Assembly: GCA_022605955.1 (NCBI GenBank)
Contig: JAKCOZ010000304.1
Location: 1 to 64,000 of the forward strand
Length of the DNA: 64,000 nt
From: Rallus limicola
Lineage: Eukaryota; Chordata; Aves; Gruiformes; Rallidae
Direction: 5' to 3'
The notes beneath the pieces are model-generated. The model was not told the origin of the DNA. It made no database searches and saw only the letters and a list, made by a program, of their open reading frames with translations. Position numbers and translations under genes: made by a program. The first letter of the stretch is position 1, and each line of letters starts with the position of its first letter. Positions 11,817-25,082 of this stretch are shown here, one piece after another.

Positions 11817-13004
11817 ATGCCTTTCATGCCTAGCTTCTTTACTTTGGGAGTTATTGCTGGACGTTTAGCATGTTTTGAACTGCAGTCTGCTAGGGCCGAG
11901 AAAAGCACTGTAGGAGGTTCCAGGCATGTTCCCTCTTTCCAGGCAAAGGAAAAGGCTGAGAGCCAAAGTGACAGGGTCTGCTTGTGTGTCCTGTTAGGAG
12001 GTTTCAGACAAGCTATGCCTTTCAGTCCTAGCTTCTTTACTTTGGGAGTTATTGCTGGACGTTTAGCATGTTTTGAACTGCAGTCTGCTAGGGCCGAGAA
12101 AAGCACCGTAGGAGGTTCCAGGCATGTTCCCTCTTTCCAGGCAAAGGAAAAGGCTGAGAGCCAAAGTGACAGGGTCTGCTTGTGTGTCCTGTTAGGAGGT
12201 TTCAGACAAGCTATGCCTTTCATGCCTAGCTTCTTTACTTTGGGAGTTATTGCTGGACGTTTAGCATGTTTTGAACTGCAGTCTGCTAGGGCCGAGAAAA
12301 GCACTGTAGGAGGTTCCAGGCATGTTCCCTCTTTCCAGGCAAAGGAAAAGGCTGAGAGCCAAAGTGACAGGGTCTGCTTGTGTGTCCTGTTAGGAGGTTT
12401 CAGACAAGCTATGCCTTTCAGTCCTAGCTTCTTTACTTTGGGAGTTATTGCTGGACGTTTAGCATGTTTTGAACTGCAGTCTGCTAGGGCCGAGAAAAGC
12501 ACCGTAGGAGGTTCCAGGCATGTTCCCTCTTTCCAGGCAAAGGAAAAGGCTGAGAGCCAAAGTGACAGGGTCTGCTTGTGTGTCCTGTTAGGAGGTTTCA
12601 GACAAGCTATGCCTTTCAGTCCTAGCTTCTTTACTTTGGGAGTTATTGCTGGACGTTTAGCATGTTTTGAACTGCAGTCTGCTAGGGCCGAGAAAAGCAC
12701 CGTAGGAGGCTCCAGGCATGTTCCCTCTTTCCAGGCAAAGGAAAAGGCTGAGAGCCAAAGTGACAGGGTCTGCTTGTGTGTCCTGTTAGGAGGTTTCAGA
12801 CAAGCTATGCCTTTCATGCCTAGCTTCTTTACTTTGGGAGTTATTGCTGGACGTTTAGCATGTTTTGAACTGCAGTCTGCTAGGGCCGAGAAAAGCACTG
12901 TAGGAGGTTCCAGGCATGTTCCCTCTTTCCAGGCAAAGGAAAAGGCTGAGAGCCAAAGTGACAGGGTCTGCTTGTGTGTCCTGTTAGGAGGTTTCAGACA
13001 AGCT
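11817..13004. repeat. Third copy of the first six units of the 19-mer
   Basis: The order MH, SH, MH, SH, SH (with GGCTCC at 12710), MH matches 2314-3501 and 6076-7263. It starts 29 units after the copy at 6076, less the 1-bp deletion at 10950. The following units (MH, SY, SH, MY) differ from the 19-mer, so only the leading part of the block is preserved or was transferred. Confidence 0.85.
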
Positions 13005-16000
13005 ATGCCTTTCATGCCTAGCTTCTTTACTTTGGGAGTTATTGCTGGACGTTTAGCATGTTTTGAACTGCAGTCTGCTAGGGCCGAGAAAAGCACCGTA
13101 GGAGGTTCCAGGCATGTTCCCTCTTTCCAGGCAAAGGAAAAGGCTGAGAGCCAAAGTGACAGGGTCTGCTTGTGTGTCCTGTTAGGAGGTTTCAGACAAG
13201 CTATGCCTTTCAGTCCTAGCTTCTTTACTTTGGGAGTTATTGCTGGACGTTTAGCATGTTTTGAACTGCAGTCTGCTAGGGCCGAGAAAAGCACTGTAGG
13301 AGGTAGCAGGTATGTTCCTTCTTTCCAGGCAAAGGAAAAGGCTGAGAGCCAAAGTGACAGGGTCTGCTTGTGTGTCCTGTTAGGAGGTTTCAGACAAGCT
13401 ATGCCTTTCAGTCCTAGCTTCTTTACTTTGGGAGTTATTGATGGACGTTTAGCATGTTTTGAACTGCAGTCTGCTAGGGCCGAGAAAAGCACCGTAGGAG
13501 GTTCCAGGCATGTTCCCTCTTTCCAGGCAAAGGAAAAGGCTGAGAGCCAAAGTGACAGGGTCTGCTTGTGTGTCCTGTTAGGAGGTTTCAGACAAGCTAT
13601 GCCTTTCATGCCTAGCTTCTTTACTTTGGGAGTTATTGCTGGACGTTTAGCATGTTTTGAACTGCAGTCTGCTAGGGCCGAGAAAAGCACTGTAGGAGGT
13701 AGCAGGTATGTTCCTTCTTTCCAGGCAAAGGAAAAGGCTGAGAGCCAAAGTGACAGGGTCTGCTTGTGTGTCCTGTTAGGAGGTTTCAGACAAGCTATGC
13801 CTTTCAGTCCTAGCTTCTTTACTTTGGGAGTTATTGCTGGACGTTTAGCATGTTTTGAACTGCAGTCTGCTAGGGCCGAGAAAAGCACCGTAGGAGGTTC
13901 CAGGCATGTTCCCTCTTTCCAGGCAAAGGAAAAGGCTGAGAGCCAAAGTGACAGGGTCTGCTTGTGTGTCCTGTTAGGAGGTTTCAGACAAGCTATGCCT
14001 TTCAGTCCTAGCTTCTTTACTTTGGGAGTTATTGCTGGACGTTTAGCATGTTTTGAACTGCAGTCTGCTAGGGCCGAGAAAAGCACTGTAGGAGGTAGCA
14101 GGTATGTTCCTTCTTTCCAGGCAAAGGAAAAGGCTGAGAGCCAAAGTGACAGGGTCTGCTTGTGTGTCCTGTTAGGAGGTTTCAGACAAGCTATGCCTTT
14201 CAGTCCTAGCTTCTTTACTTTGGGAGTTATTGCTGGACGTTTAGCATGTTTTGAACTGCAGTCTGCTAGGGCCGAGAAAAGCACCGTAGGAGGTTCCAGG
14301 CATGTTCCCTCTTTCCAGGCAAAGGAAAAGGCTGAGAGCCAAAGTGACAGGGTCTGCTTGTGTGTCCTGTTAGGAGGTTTCAGACAAGCTATGCCTTTCA
14401 TGCCTAGCTTCTTTACTTTGGGAGTTATTGCTGGACGTTTAGCATGTTTTGAACTGCAGTCTGCTAGGGCCGAGAAAAGCACTGTAGGAGGTTCCAGGCA
14501 TGTTCCCTCTTTCCAGGCAAAGGAAAAGGCTGAGAGCCAAAGTGACAGGGTCTGCTTGTGTGTCCTGTTAGGAGGTTTCAGACAAGCTATGCCTTTCAGT
14601 CCTAGCTTCTTTACTTTGGGAGTTATTGCTGGACGTTTAGCATGTTTTGAACTGCAGTCTGCTAGGGCCGAGAAAAGCACCGTAGGAGGTTCCAGGCATG
14701 TTCCCTCTTTCCAGGCAAAGGAAAAGGCTGAGAGCCAAAGTGACAGGGTCTGCTTGTGTGTCCTGTTAGGAGGTTTCAGACAAGCTATGCCTTTCATGCC
14801 TAGCTTCTTTACTTTGGGAGTTATTGCTGGACGTTTAGCATGTTTTGAACTGCAGTCTGCTAGGGCCGAGAAAAGCACCGTAGGAGGTTCCAGGCATGTT
14901 CCCTCTTTCCAGGCAAAGGAAAAGGCTGAGAGCCAAAGTGACAGGGTCTGCTTGTGTGTCCTGTTAGGAGGTTTCAGACAAGCTATGCCTTTCATGCCTA
15001 GCTTCTTTTGTTTGGGAGTTATTGCTGGACGTTTAGCATGTTTTGAACTGCAGTCTGCTAGGGCCGAGAAAAGCACCGTAGGAGGTTCCAGGCATGTTCC
15101 CTCTTTCCAGGCAAAGGAAAAGGCTGAGAGCCAAAGTGACAGGGTCTGCTTGTGTGTCCTGTTAGGAGGTTTCAGACAAGCTATGCCTTTCAGTCCTAGC
15201 TTCTTTACTTTGGGAGTTATTGCTGGACGTTTAGCATGTTTTGAACTGCAGTCTGCTAGGGCCGAGAAAAGCACTGTAGGAGGTAGCAGATATGTTCCTT
15301 CTTTCCAGGCAAAGGAAAAGGCTGAGAGCCAAAGTGACAGGGTCTGCTTGTGTGTCCTGTTAGGAGGTTTCAGACAAGCTATGCCTTTCATGCCTAGCTT
15401 CTTTACTTTGGGAGTTATTGCTGGACGTTTAGCATGTTTTGAACTGCAGTCTGCTAGGGCCGAGAAAAGCACCGTAGGAGGTAGCAGGTATGTTCCCTCT
15501 TTCCAGGCAAAGGAAAAGGCTGAGAGCCAAAGTGACAGGGTCTGCTTGTGTGTCCTGTTAGGAGGTTTCAGACAAGCTATGCCTTTCATGCCTAGCTTCT
15601 TTACTTTGGGAGTTATTGCTGGACGTTTAGCATGTTTTGAACTGCAGTCTGCTAGGGCCGAGAAAAGCACTGTAGGAGGTAGCAGGTATGTTCCTTCTTT
15701 CCAGGCAAAGGAAAAGGCTGAGAGCCAAAGTGACAGGGTCTGCTTGTGTGTCCTGTTAGGAGGTTTCAGACAAGCTATGCCTTTCATGCCTAGCTTCTTT
15801 ACTTTGGGAGTTATTGCTGGACGTTTAGCATGTTTTGAACTGCAGTCTGCTAGGGCCGAGAAAAGCACCGTAGGAGGTTCCAGGCATGTTCCCTCTTTCC
15901 AGGCAAAGGAAAAGGCTGAGAGCCAAAGTGACAGGGTCTGCTTGTGTGTCCTGTTAGGAGGTTTCAGACAAGCTATGCCTTTCATGCCTAGCTTCTTTAC

Positions 16001-19000
16001 TTTGGGAGTTATTGCTGGACGTTTAGCATGTTTTGAACTGCAGTCTGCTAGGGCCGAGAAAAGCACTGTAGGAGGTAGCAGGTATGTTCCTTCTTTCCAG
16101 GCAAAGGAAAAGGCTGAGAGCCAAAGTGACAGGGTCTGCTTGTGTGTCCTGTTAGGAGGTTTCAGACAAGCTATGCCTTTCAGTCCTAGCTTCTTTACTT
16201 TGGGAGTTATTGCTGGACGTTTAGCATGTTTTGAACTGCAGTCTGCTAGGGCCGAGAAAAGCACCGTAGGAGGTTCCAGGCATGTTCCCTCTTTCCAGGC
16301 AAAGGAAAAGGCTGAGAGCCAAAGTGACAGGGTCTGCTTGTGTGTCCTGTTAGGAGGTTTCAGACAAGCTATGCCTTTCATGCCTAGCTTCTTTACTTTG
16401 GGAGTTATTGCTGGACGTTTAGCATGTTTTGAACTGCAGTCTGCTAGGGCCGAGAAAAGCACTGTAGGAGGTAGCAGGTATGTTCCTTCTTTCCAGGCAA
16501 AGGAAAAGGCTGAGAGCCAAAGTGACAGGGTCTGCTTGTGTGTCCTGTTAGGAGGTTTCAGACAAGCTATGCCTTTCAGTCCTAGCTTCTTTACTTTGGG
16601 AGTTATTGCTGGACGTTTAGCATGTTTTGAACTGCAGTCTGCTAGGGCCGAGAAAAGCACCGTAGGAGGTTCCAGGCATGTTCCCTCTTTCCAGGCAAAG
16701 GAAAAGGCTGAGAGCCAAAGTGACAGGGTCTGCTTGTGTGTCCTGTTAGGAGGTTTCAGACAAGCTATGCCTTTCAGTCCTAGCTTCTTTACTTTGGGAG
16801 TTATTGCTGGACGTTTAGCATGTTTTGAACTGCAGTCTGCTAGGGCCGAGAAAAGCACTGTAGGAGGTAGCAGGTATGTTCCTTCTTTCCAGGCAAAGGA
16901 AAAGGCTGAGAGCCAAAGTGACAGGGTCTGCTTGTGTGTCCTGTTAGGAGGTTTCAGACAAGCTATGCCTTTCAGTCCTAGCTTCTTTACTTTGGGAGTT
17001 ATTGCTGGACGTTTAGCATGTTTTGAACTGCAGTCTGCTAGGGCCGAGAAAAGCACCGTAGGAGGTTCCAGGCATGTTCCCTCTTTCCAGGCAAAGGAAA
17101 AGGCTGAGAGCCAAAGTGACAGGGTCTGCTTGTGTGTCCTGTTAGGAGGTTTCAGACAAGCTATGCCTTTCATGCCTAGCTTCTTTACTTTGGGAGTTAT
17201 TGCTGGACGTTTAGCATGTTTTGAACTGCAGTCTGCTAGGGCCGAGAAAAGCACTGTAGGAGGTTCCAGGCATGTTCCCTCTTTCCAGGCAAAGGAAAAG
17301 GCTGAGAGCCAAAGTGACAGGGTCTGCTTGTGTGTCCTGTTAGGAGGTTTCAGACAAGCTATGCCTTTCAGTCCTAGCTTCTTTACTTTGGGAGTTATTG
17401 CTGGACGTTTAGCATGTTTTGAACTGCAGTCTGCTAGGGCCGAGAAAAGCACCGTAGGAGGTTCCAGGCATGTTCCCTCTTTCCAGGCAAAGGAAAAGGC
17501 TGAGAGCCAAAGTGACAGGGTCTGCTTGTGTGTCCTGTGAGGAGGTTTCAGACAAGCTATGCCTTTCATGCCTAGCTTCTTTACTTTGGGAGTTATTGCT
17601 GGACGTTTAGCATGTTTTGAACTGCAGTCTGCTAGGGCCGAGAAAAGCACCGTAGGAGGTTCCAGGCATGTTCCCTCTTTCCAGGCAAAGGAAAAGGCTG
17701 AGAGCCAAAGTGACAGGGTCTGCTTGTGTGTCCTGTTAGGAGGTTTCAGACAAGCTATGCCTTTCAGTCCTAGCTTCTTTACTTTGGGAGTTATTGCTGG
17801 ACGTTTAGCATGTTTTGAACTGCAGTCTGCTAGGGCCGAGAAAAGCACTGTAGGAGGTAGCAGGTATGTTCCCTCTTTCCAGGCAAAGGAAAAGGCTGAG
17901 AGCCAAAGTGACAGGGTCTGCTTGTGTGTCCTGTTAGGAGGTTTCAGACAAGCTATGCCTTTCATGCCTAGCTTCTTTACTTTGGGAGTTATTGCTGGAC
18001 GTTTAGCATGTTTTGAACTGCAGTCTGCTAGGGCCGAGAAAAGCACCGTAGGAGGTTCCAGGCATGTTCCCTCTTTCCAGGCAAAGGAAAAGGCTGAGAG
18101 CCAAAGTGACAGGGTCTGCTTGTGTGTCCTGTTAGGAGGTTTCAGACAAGCTATGCCTTTCATGCCTAGCTTCTTTACTTTGGGAGTTATTGCTGGACGT
18201 TTAGCATGTTTTGAACTGCAGTCTGCTAGGGCCGAGAAAAGCACTGTAGGAGGTAGCAGGTATGTTCCTTCTTTCCAGGCAAAGGAAAAGGCTGAGAGCC
18301 AAAGTGACAGGGTCTGCTTGTGTGTCCTGTTAGGAGGTTTCAGACAAGCTATGCCTTTCATGCCTAGCTTCTTTACTTTGGGAGTTATTGCTGGACGTTT
18401 AGCATGTTTTGAACTGCAGTCTGCTAGGGCCGAGAAAAGCACCGTAGGAGGTTCCAGGCATGTTCCCTCTTTCCAGGCAAAGGAAAAGGCTGAGAGCCAA
18501 AGTGACAGGGTCTGCTTGTGTGTCCTGTTAGGAGGTTTCAGACAAGCTATGCCTTTCAGTCCTAGCTTCTTTACTTTGGGAGTTATTGCTGGACGTTTAG
18601 CATGTTTTGAACTGCAGTCTGCTAGGGCCGAGAAAAGCACCGTAGGAGGTTCCAGGCATGTTCCCTCTTTCCAGGCAAAGGAAAAGGCTGAGAGCCAAAG
18701 TGACAGGGTCTGCTTGTGTGTCCTGTTAGGAGGTTTCAGACAAGCTATGCCTTTCAGTCCTAGCTTCTTTACTTTGGGAGTTATTGCTGGACGTTTAGCA
18801 TGTTTTGAACTGCAGTCTGCTAGGGCCGAGAAAAGCACCGTAGGAGCTTCCAGGCATGTTCCCTCTTTCCAGGCAAAGGAAAAGGCTGAGAGCCAAAGTG
18901 ACAGGGTCTGCTTGTGTGTCCTGTTAGGAGGTTTCAGACAAGCTATGCCTTTCAGTCCTAGCTTCTTTACTTTGGGAGTTATTGCTGGACGTTTAGCATG

Positions 19001-20132
19001 TTTTGAACTGCAGTCTGCTAGGGCCGAGAAAAGCACCGTAGGAGCTTCCAGGCATGTTCCCTCTTTCCAGGCAAAGGAAAAGGCTGAGAGCCAAAGTGAC
19101 AGGGTCTGCTTGTGTGTCCTGTTAGGAGGTTTCAGACAAGCTATGCCTTTCATGCCTAGCTTCTTTACTTTGGGAGTTATTGCTGGACGTTTAGCATGTT
19201 TTGAACTGCAGTCTGCTAGGGCCGAGAAAAGCACTGTAGGAGGTAGCAGGTATGTTCCTTCTTTCCAGGCAAAGGAAAAGGCTGAGAGCCAAAGTGACAG
19301 GGTCTGCTTGTGTGTCCTGTTAGGAGGTTTCAGACAAGCTATGCCTTTCAGTCCTAGCTTCTTTACTTTGGGAGTTATTGCTGGACGTTTAGCATGTTTT
19401 GAACTGCAGTCTGCTAGGGCCGAGAAAAGCACCGTAGGAGGTTCCAGGCATGTTCCCTCTTTCCAGGCAAAGGAAAAGGCTGAGAGCCAAAGTGACAGGG
19501 TCTGCTTGTGTGTCCTGTTAGGAGGTTTCAGACAAGCTATGCCTTTCATGCCTAGCTTCTTTACTTTGGGAGTTATTGCTGGACGTTTAGCATGTTTTGA
19601 ACTGCAGTCTGCTAGGGCCGAGAAAAGCACCGTAGGAGGTTCCAGGCATGTTCCCTCTTTCCAGGCAAAGGAAAAGGCTGAGAGCCAAAGTGACAGGGTC
19701 TGCTTGTGTGTCCTGTTAGGAGGTTTCAGACAAGCTATGCCTTTCATGCCTAGCTTCTTTACTTTGGGAGTTATTGCTGGACGTTTAGCATGTTTTGAAC
19801 TGCAGTCTGCTAGGGCCGAGAAAAGCACCGTAGGAGGTTCCAGGCATGTTCCCTCTTTCCAGGCAAAGGAAAAGGCTGAGAGCCAAAGTGACAGGGTCTG
19901 CTTGTGTGTCCTGTTAGGAGGTTTCAGACAAGCTATGCCTTTCAGTCCTAGCTTCTTTACTTTGGGAGTTATTGCTGGACGTTTAGCATGTTTTGAACTG
20001 CAGTCTGCTAGGGCCGAGAAAAGCACCGTAGGAGGTTCCAGGCATGTTCCCTCTTTCCAGGCAAAGGAAAAGGCTGAGAGCCAAAGTGACAGGGTCTGCT
20101 TGTGTGTCCTGTTAGGAGGTTTCAGACAAGCT

Positions 20133-22508
20133 ATGCCTTTCATGCCTAGCTTCTTTACTTTGGGAGTTATTGCTGGACGTTTAGCATGTTTTGAACTGCA
20201 GTCTGCTAGGGCCGAGAAAAGCACTGTAGGAGGTAGCAGGTATGTTCCTTCTTTCCAGGCAAAGGAAAAGGCTGAGAGCCAAAGTGACAGGGTCTGCTTG
20301 TGTGTCCTGTTAGGAGGTTTCAGACAAGCTATGCCTTTCAGTCCTAGCTTCTTTACTTTGGGAGTTATTGCTGGACGTTTAGCATGTTTTGAACTGCAGT
20401 CTGCTAGGGCCGAGAAAAGCACCGTAGGTGGTAGCAGGTATGTTCCCTCTTTCCAGGCAAAGGAAAAGGCTGAGAGCCAAAGTGACAGGGTCTGCTTGTG
20501 TGTCCTGTTAGGAGGTTTCAGACAAGCTATGCCTTTCATGCCTAGCTTCTTTACTTTGGGAGTTATTGCTGGACGTTTAGCATGTTTTGAACTGCAGTCT
20601 GCTAGGGCCGAGAAAAGCACTGTAGGAGGTAGCAGGTATGTTCCTTCTTTCCAGGCAAAGGAAAAGGCTGAGAGCCAAAGTGACAGGGTCTGCTTGTGTG
20701 TCCTGTTAGGAGGTTTCAGACAAGCTATGCCTTTCAGTCCTAGCTTCTTTACTTTGGGAGTTATTGCTGGACGTTTAGCATGTTTTGAACTGCAGTCTGC
20801 TAGGGCCGAGAAAAGCACCGTAGGAGGTAGCAGGTATGTTCCCTCTTTCCAGGCAAAGGAAAAGGCTGAGAGCCAAAGTGACAGGGTCTGCTTGTGTGTC
20901 CTGTTAGGAGGTTTCAGACAAGCTATGCCTTTCAGTCCTAGCTTCTTTACTTTGGGAGTTATTGCTGGACGTTTAGCATGTTTTGAACTGCAGTCTGCTA
21001 GGGCCGAGAAAAGCACCGTAGGAGGTTCCAGGCATGTTCCCTCTTTCCAGGCAAAGGAAAAGGCTGAGAGCCAAAGTGACAGGGTCTGCTTGTGTGTCCT
21101 GTTAGGAGGTTTCAGACAAGCTATGCCTTTCAGTCCTAGCTTCTTTACTTTGGGAGTTATTGCTGGACGTTTAGCATGTTTTGAACTGCAGTCTGCTAGG
21201 GCCGAGAAAAGCACCGTAGGAGGTTCCAGGCATGTTCCCTCTTTCCAGGCAAAGGAAAAGGCTGAGAGCCAAAGTGACAGGGTCTGCTTGTGTGTCCTGG
21301 TAGGAGGTTTCAGACAAGCTATGCCTTTCAGTCCTAGCTTCTTTACTTTGGGAGTTATTGCTGGACGTTTAGCATGTTTTGAACTGCAGTCTGCTAGGGC
21401 CGAGAAAAGCACTGTAGGAGGTTCCAGGCATGTTCCCTCTTTCCAGGCAAAGGAAAAGGCTGAGAGCCAAAGTGACAGGGTCTGCTTGTGTGTCCTGTTA
21501 GGAGGTTTCAGACAAGCTATGCCTTTCAGTCCTAGCTTCTTTACTTTGGGAGTTATTGCTGGACGTTTAGCATGTTTTGAACTGCAGTCTGCTAGGGCCG
21601 AGAAAAGCACTGTAGGAGGTAGCAGGTATGTTCCTTCTTTCCAGGCAAAGGAAAAGGCTGAGAGCCAAAGTGACAGGGTCTGCTTGTGTGTCCTGTTAGG
21701 AGGTTTCAGACAAGCTATGCCTTTCAGTCCTAGCTTCTTTACTTTGGGAGTTATTGCTGGACGTTTAGCATGTTTTGAACTGCAGTCTGCTAGGGCCGAG
21801 AAAAGCACCGTAGGAGGTTCCAGGCATGTTCCCTCTTTCCAGGCAAAGGAAAAGGCTGAGAGCCAAAGTGACAGGGTCTGCTTGTGTGTCCTGGTAGGAG
21901 GTTTCAGACAAGCTATGCCTTTCATGCCTAGCTTCTTTACTTTGGGAGTTATTGCTGGACGTTTAGCATGTTTTTAACTGCAGTCTGCTAGGGCCGAGAA
22001 AAGCACTGTAGGAGGTAGCAGGTATGTTCCTTCTTTCCAGGCAAAGGAAAAGGCTGAGAGCCAAAGTGACAGGGTCTGCTTGTGTGTCCTGTTAGGAGGT
22101 TTCAGACAAGCTATGCCTTTCAGTCCTAGCTTCTTTACTTTGGGAGTTATTGCTGGACGTTTAGCATGTTTTGAACTGCAGTCTGCTAGGGCCGAGAAAA
22201 GCACCGTAGGAGGTTCCAGGCATGTTCCCTCTTTCCAGGCAAAGGAAAAGGCTGAGAGCCAAAGTGACAGGGTCTGCTTGTGTGTCCTGTTAGGAGGTTT
22301 CAGACAAGCTATGCCTTTCATGCCTAGCTTCTTTACTTTGGGAGTTATTGCTGGACGTTTAGCATGTTTTGAACTGCAGTCTGCTAGGGCCGAGAAAAGC
22401 ACTGTAGGAGGTAGCAGGTATGTTCCTTCTTTCCAGGCAAAGGAAAAGGCTGAGAGCCAAAGTGACAGGGTCTGCTTGTGTGTCCTGTTAGGAGGTTTCA
22501 GACAAGCT
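20133..22508. repeat. 12-monomer (2376-bp) duplicated block, copy 1
   Basis: Unit order: MY, SY, MY, SY, SH, SH, SH, SY, SH, MY, SH, MY. Diagnostic markers are GGTGGTAGC (extra T for A at 20429), CTGGTAGG after units 6 and 9, and G to T at 21975 in unit 10, which turns GAA into TAA in the plus frame. The unit just upstream (19935, SH) differs from the unit upstream of copy 2, which fixes the left edge of the duplication. Confidence 0.92.
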
Positions 22509-24884
22509 ATGCCTTTCATGCCTAGCTTCTTTACTTTGGGAGTTATTGCTGGACGTTTAGCATGTTTTGAACTGCAGTCTGCTAGGGCCGAGAAAAGCAC
22601 TGTAGGAGGTAGCAGGTATGTTCCTTCTTTCCAGGCAAAGGAAAAGGCTGAGAGCCAAAGTGACAGGGTCTGCTTGTGTGTCCTGTTAGGAGGTTTCAGA
22701 CAAGCTATGCCTTTCAGTCCTAGCTTCTTTACTTTGGGAGTTATTGCTGGACGTTTAGCATGTTTTGAACTGCAGTCTGCTAGGGCCGAGAAAAGCACCG
22801 TAGGTGGTAGCAGGTATGTTCCCTCTTTCCAGGCAAAGGAAAAGGCTGAGAGCCAAAGTGACAGGGTCTGCTTGTGTGTCCTGTTAGGAGGTTTCAGACA
22901 AGCTATGCCTTTCATGCCTAGCTTCTTTACTTTGGGAGTTATTGCTGGACGTTTAGCATGTTTTGAACTGCAGTCTGCTAGGGCCGAGAAAAGCACTGTA
23001 GGAGGTAGCAGGTATGTTCCTTCTTTCCAGGCAAAGGAAAAGGCTGAGAGCCAAAGTGACAGGGTCTGCTTGTGTGTCCTGTTAGGAGGTTTCAGACAAG
23101 CTATGCCTTTCAGTCCTAGCTTCTTTACTTTGGGAGTTATTGCTGGACGTTTAGCATGTTTTGAACTGCAGTCTGCTAGGGCCGAGAAAAGCACCGTAGG
23201 AGGTAGCAGGTATGTTCCCTCTTTCCAGGCAAAGGAAAAGGCTGAGAGCCAAAGTGACAGGGTCTGCTTGTGTGTCCTGTTAGGAGGTTTCAGACAAGCT
23301 ATGCCTTTCAGTCCTAGCTTCTTTACTTTGGGAGTTATTGCTGGACGTTTAGCATGTTTTGAACTGCAGTCTGCTAGGGCCGAGAAAAGCACCGTAGGAG
23401 GTTCCAGGCATGTTCCCTCTTTCCAGGCAAAGGAAAAGGCTGAGAGCCAAAGTGACAGGGTCTGCTTGTGTGTCCTGTTAGGAGGTTTCAGACAAGCTAT
23501 GCCTTTCAGTCCTAGCTTCTTTACTTTGGGAGTTATTGCTGGACGTTTAGCATGTTTTGAACTGCAGTCTGCTAGGGCCGAGAAAAGCACCGTAGGAGGT
23601 TCCAGGCATGTTCCCTCTTTCCAGGCAAAGGAAAAGGCTGAGAGCCAAAGTGACAGGGTCTGCTTGTGTGTCCTGGTAGGAGGTTTCAGACAAGCTATGC
23701 CTTTCAGTCCTAGCTTCTTTACTTTGGGAGTTATTGCTGGACGTTTAGCATGTTTTGAACTGCAGTCTGCTAGGGCCGAGAAAAGCACTGTAGGAGGTTC
23801 CAGGCATGTTCCCTCTTTCCAGGCAAAGGAAAAGGCTGAGAGCCAAAGTGACAGGGTCTGCTTGTGTGTCCTGTTAGGAGGTTTCAGACAAGCTATGCCT
23901 TTCAGTCCTAGCTTCTTTACTTTGGGAGTTATTGCTGGACGTTTAGCATGTTTTGAACTGCAGTCTGCTAGGGCCGAGAAAAGCACTGTAGGAGGTAGCA
24001 GGTATGTTCCTTCTTTCCAGGCAAAGGAAAAGGCTGAGAGCCAAAGTGACAGGGTCTGCTTGTGTGTCCTGTTAGGAGGTTTCAGACAAGCTATGCCTTT
24101 CAGTCCTAGCTTCTTTACTTTGGGAGTTATTGCTGGACGTTTAGCATGTTTTGAACTGCAGTCTGCTAGGGCCGAGAAAAGCACCGTAGGAGGTTCCAGG
24201 CATGTTCCCTCTTTCCAGGCAAAGGAAAAGGCTGAGAGCCAAAGTGACAGGGTCTGCTTGTGTGTCCTGGTAGGAGGTTTCAGACAAGCTATGCCTTTCA
24301 TGCCTAGCTTCTTTACTTTGGGAGTTATTGCTGGACGTTTAGCATGTTTTTAACTGCAGTCTGCTAGGGCCGAGAAAAGCACTGTAGGAGGTAGCAGGTA
24401 TGTTCCTTCTTTCCAGGCAAAGGAAAAGGCTGAGAGCCAAAGTGACAGGGTCTGCTTGTGTGTCCTGTTAGGAGGTTTCAGACAAGCTATGCCTTTCAGT
24501 CCTAGCTTCTTTACTTTGGGAGTTATTGCTGGACGTTTAGCATGTTTTGAACTGCAGTCTGCTAGGGCCGAGAAAAGCACCGTAGGAGGTTCCAGGCATG
24601 TTCCCTCTTTCCAGGCAAAGGAAAAGGCTGAGAGCCAAAGTGACAGGGTCTGCTTGTGTGTCCTGTTAGGAGGTTTCAGACAAGCTATGCCTTTCATGCC
24701 TAGCTTCTTTACTTTGGGAGTTATTGCTGGACGTTTAGCATGTTTTGAACTGCAGTCTGCTAGGGCCGAGAAAAGCACTGTAGGAGGTAGCAGGTATGTT
24801 CCTTCTTTCCAGGCAAAGGAAAAGGCTGAGAGCCAAAGTGACAGGGTCTGCTTGTGTGTCCTGTTAGGAGGTTTCAGACAAGCT
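22509..24884. repeat. 12-monomer (2376-bp) duplicated block, copy 2
   Basis: This block repeats copy 1 at every A-site and B-site and at each rare marker: GGTGGTAGC at 22805, both CTGGTAGG variants, and the G-to-T at 24351, exactly 2376 bp after 21975. The unit at 24885 is SH where a third copy would need MY, so there are two copies. The identity of rare markers implies a recent exchange event. Confidence 0.92.
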
Positions 24885-25082
24885 ATGCCTTTCAGTCCTA
24901 GCTTCTTTACTTTGGGAGTTATTGCTGGACGTTTAGCATGTTTTGAACTGCAGTCTGCTAGGGCCGAGAAAAGCACCGTAGGAGGTTCCAGGCATGTTCC
25001 CTCTTTCCAGGCAAAGGAAAAGGCTGAGAGCCAAAGTGACAGGGTCTGCTTGTGTGTCCTGTTAGGAGGTTTCAGACAAGCT

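Larger units (their letters stand above)
9838..20132. repeat. Mixed satellite units with a partial third 19-mer
   Basis: The stretch opens with MH, SY, in effect a second turn of the MH-SY-SY triplet that ends copy 2. It includes the hexamer copy at 11817-13004. Private changes include GTTATT to GATATT near 11653, GCTGG to GATGG near 13441, a two-base change giving TTTTGTTT near 15009, AGG to AGA near 15290, and T to G at 17539 creating TGA in the plus frame. Two adjacent units (18847 and 19045) share GGAGCTTCC, a G-to-C change that looks like single-unit copying. The only indel is at 10950. Confidence 0.85.

Noticed and set aside
10949..21925. A 3658-codon minus-strand open frame
   Set aside because: Same explanation on the other strand; it begins and ends inside ordinary monomers, at the 1-bp deletion near 10950 and at single substitutions.
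20133..24884. Assembly artefact duplicating 2376 bp
   Set aside because: It cannot be excluded from sequence alone, but similar duplications of many sizes occur throughout and have diverged to different degrees, so a biological origin is more likely.
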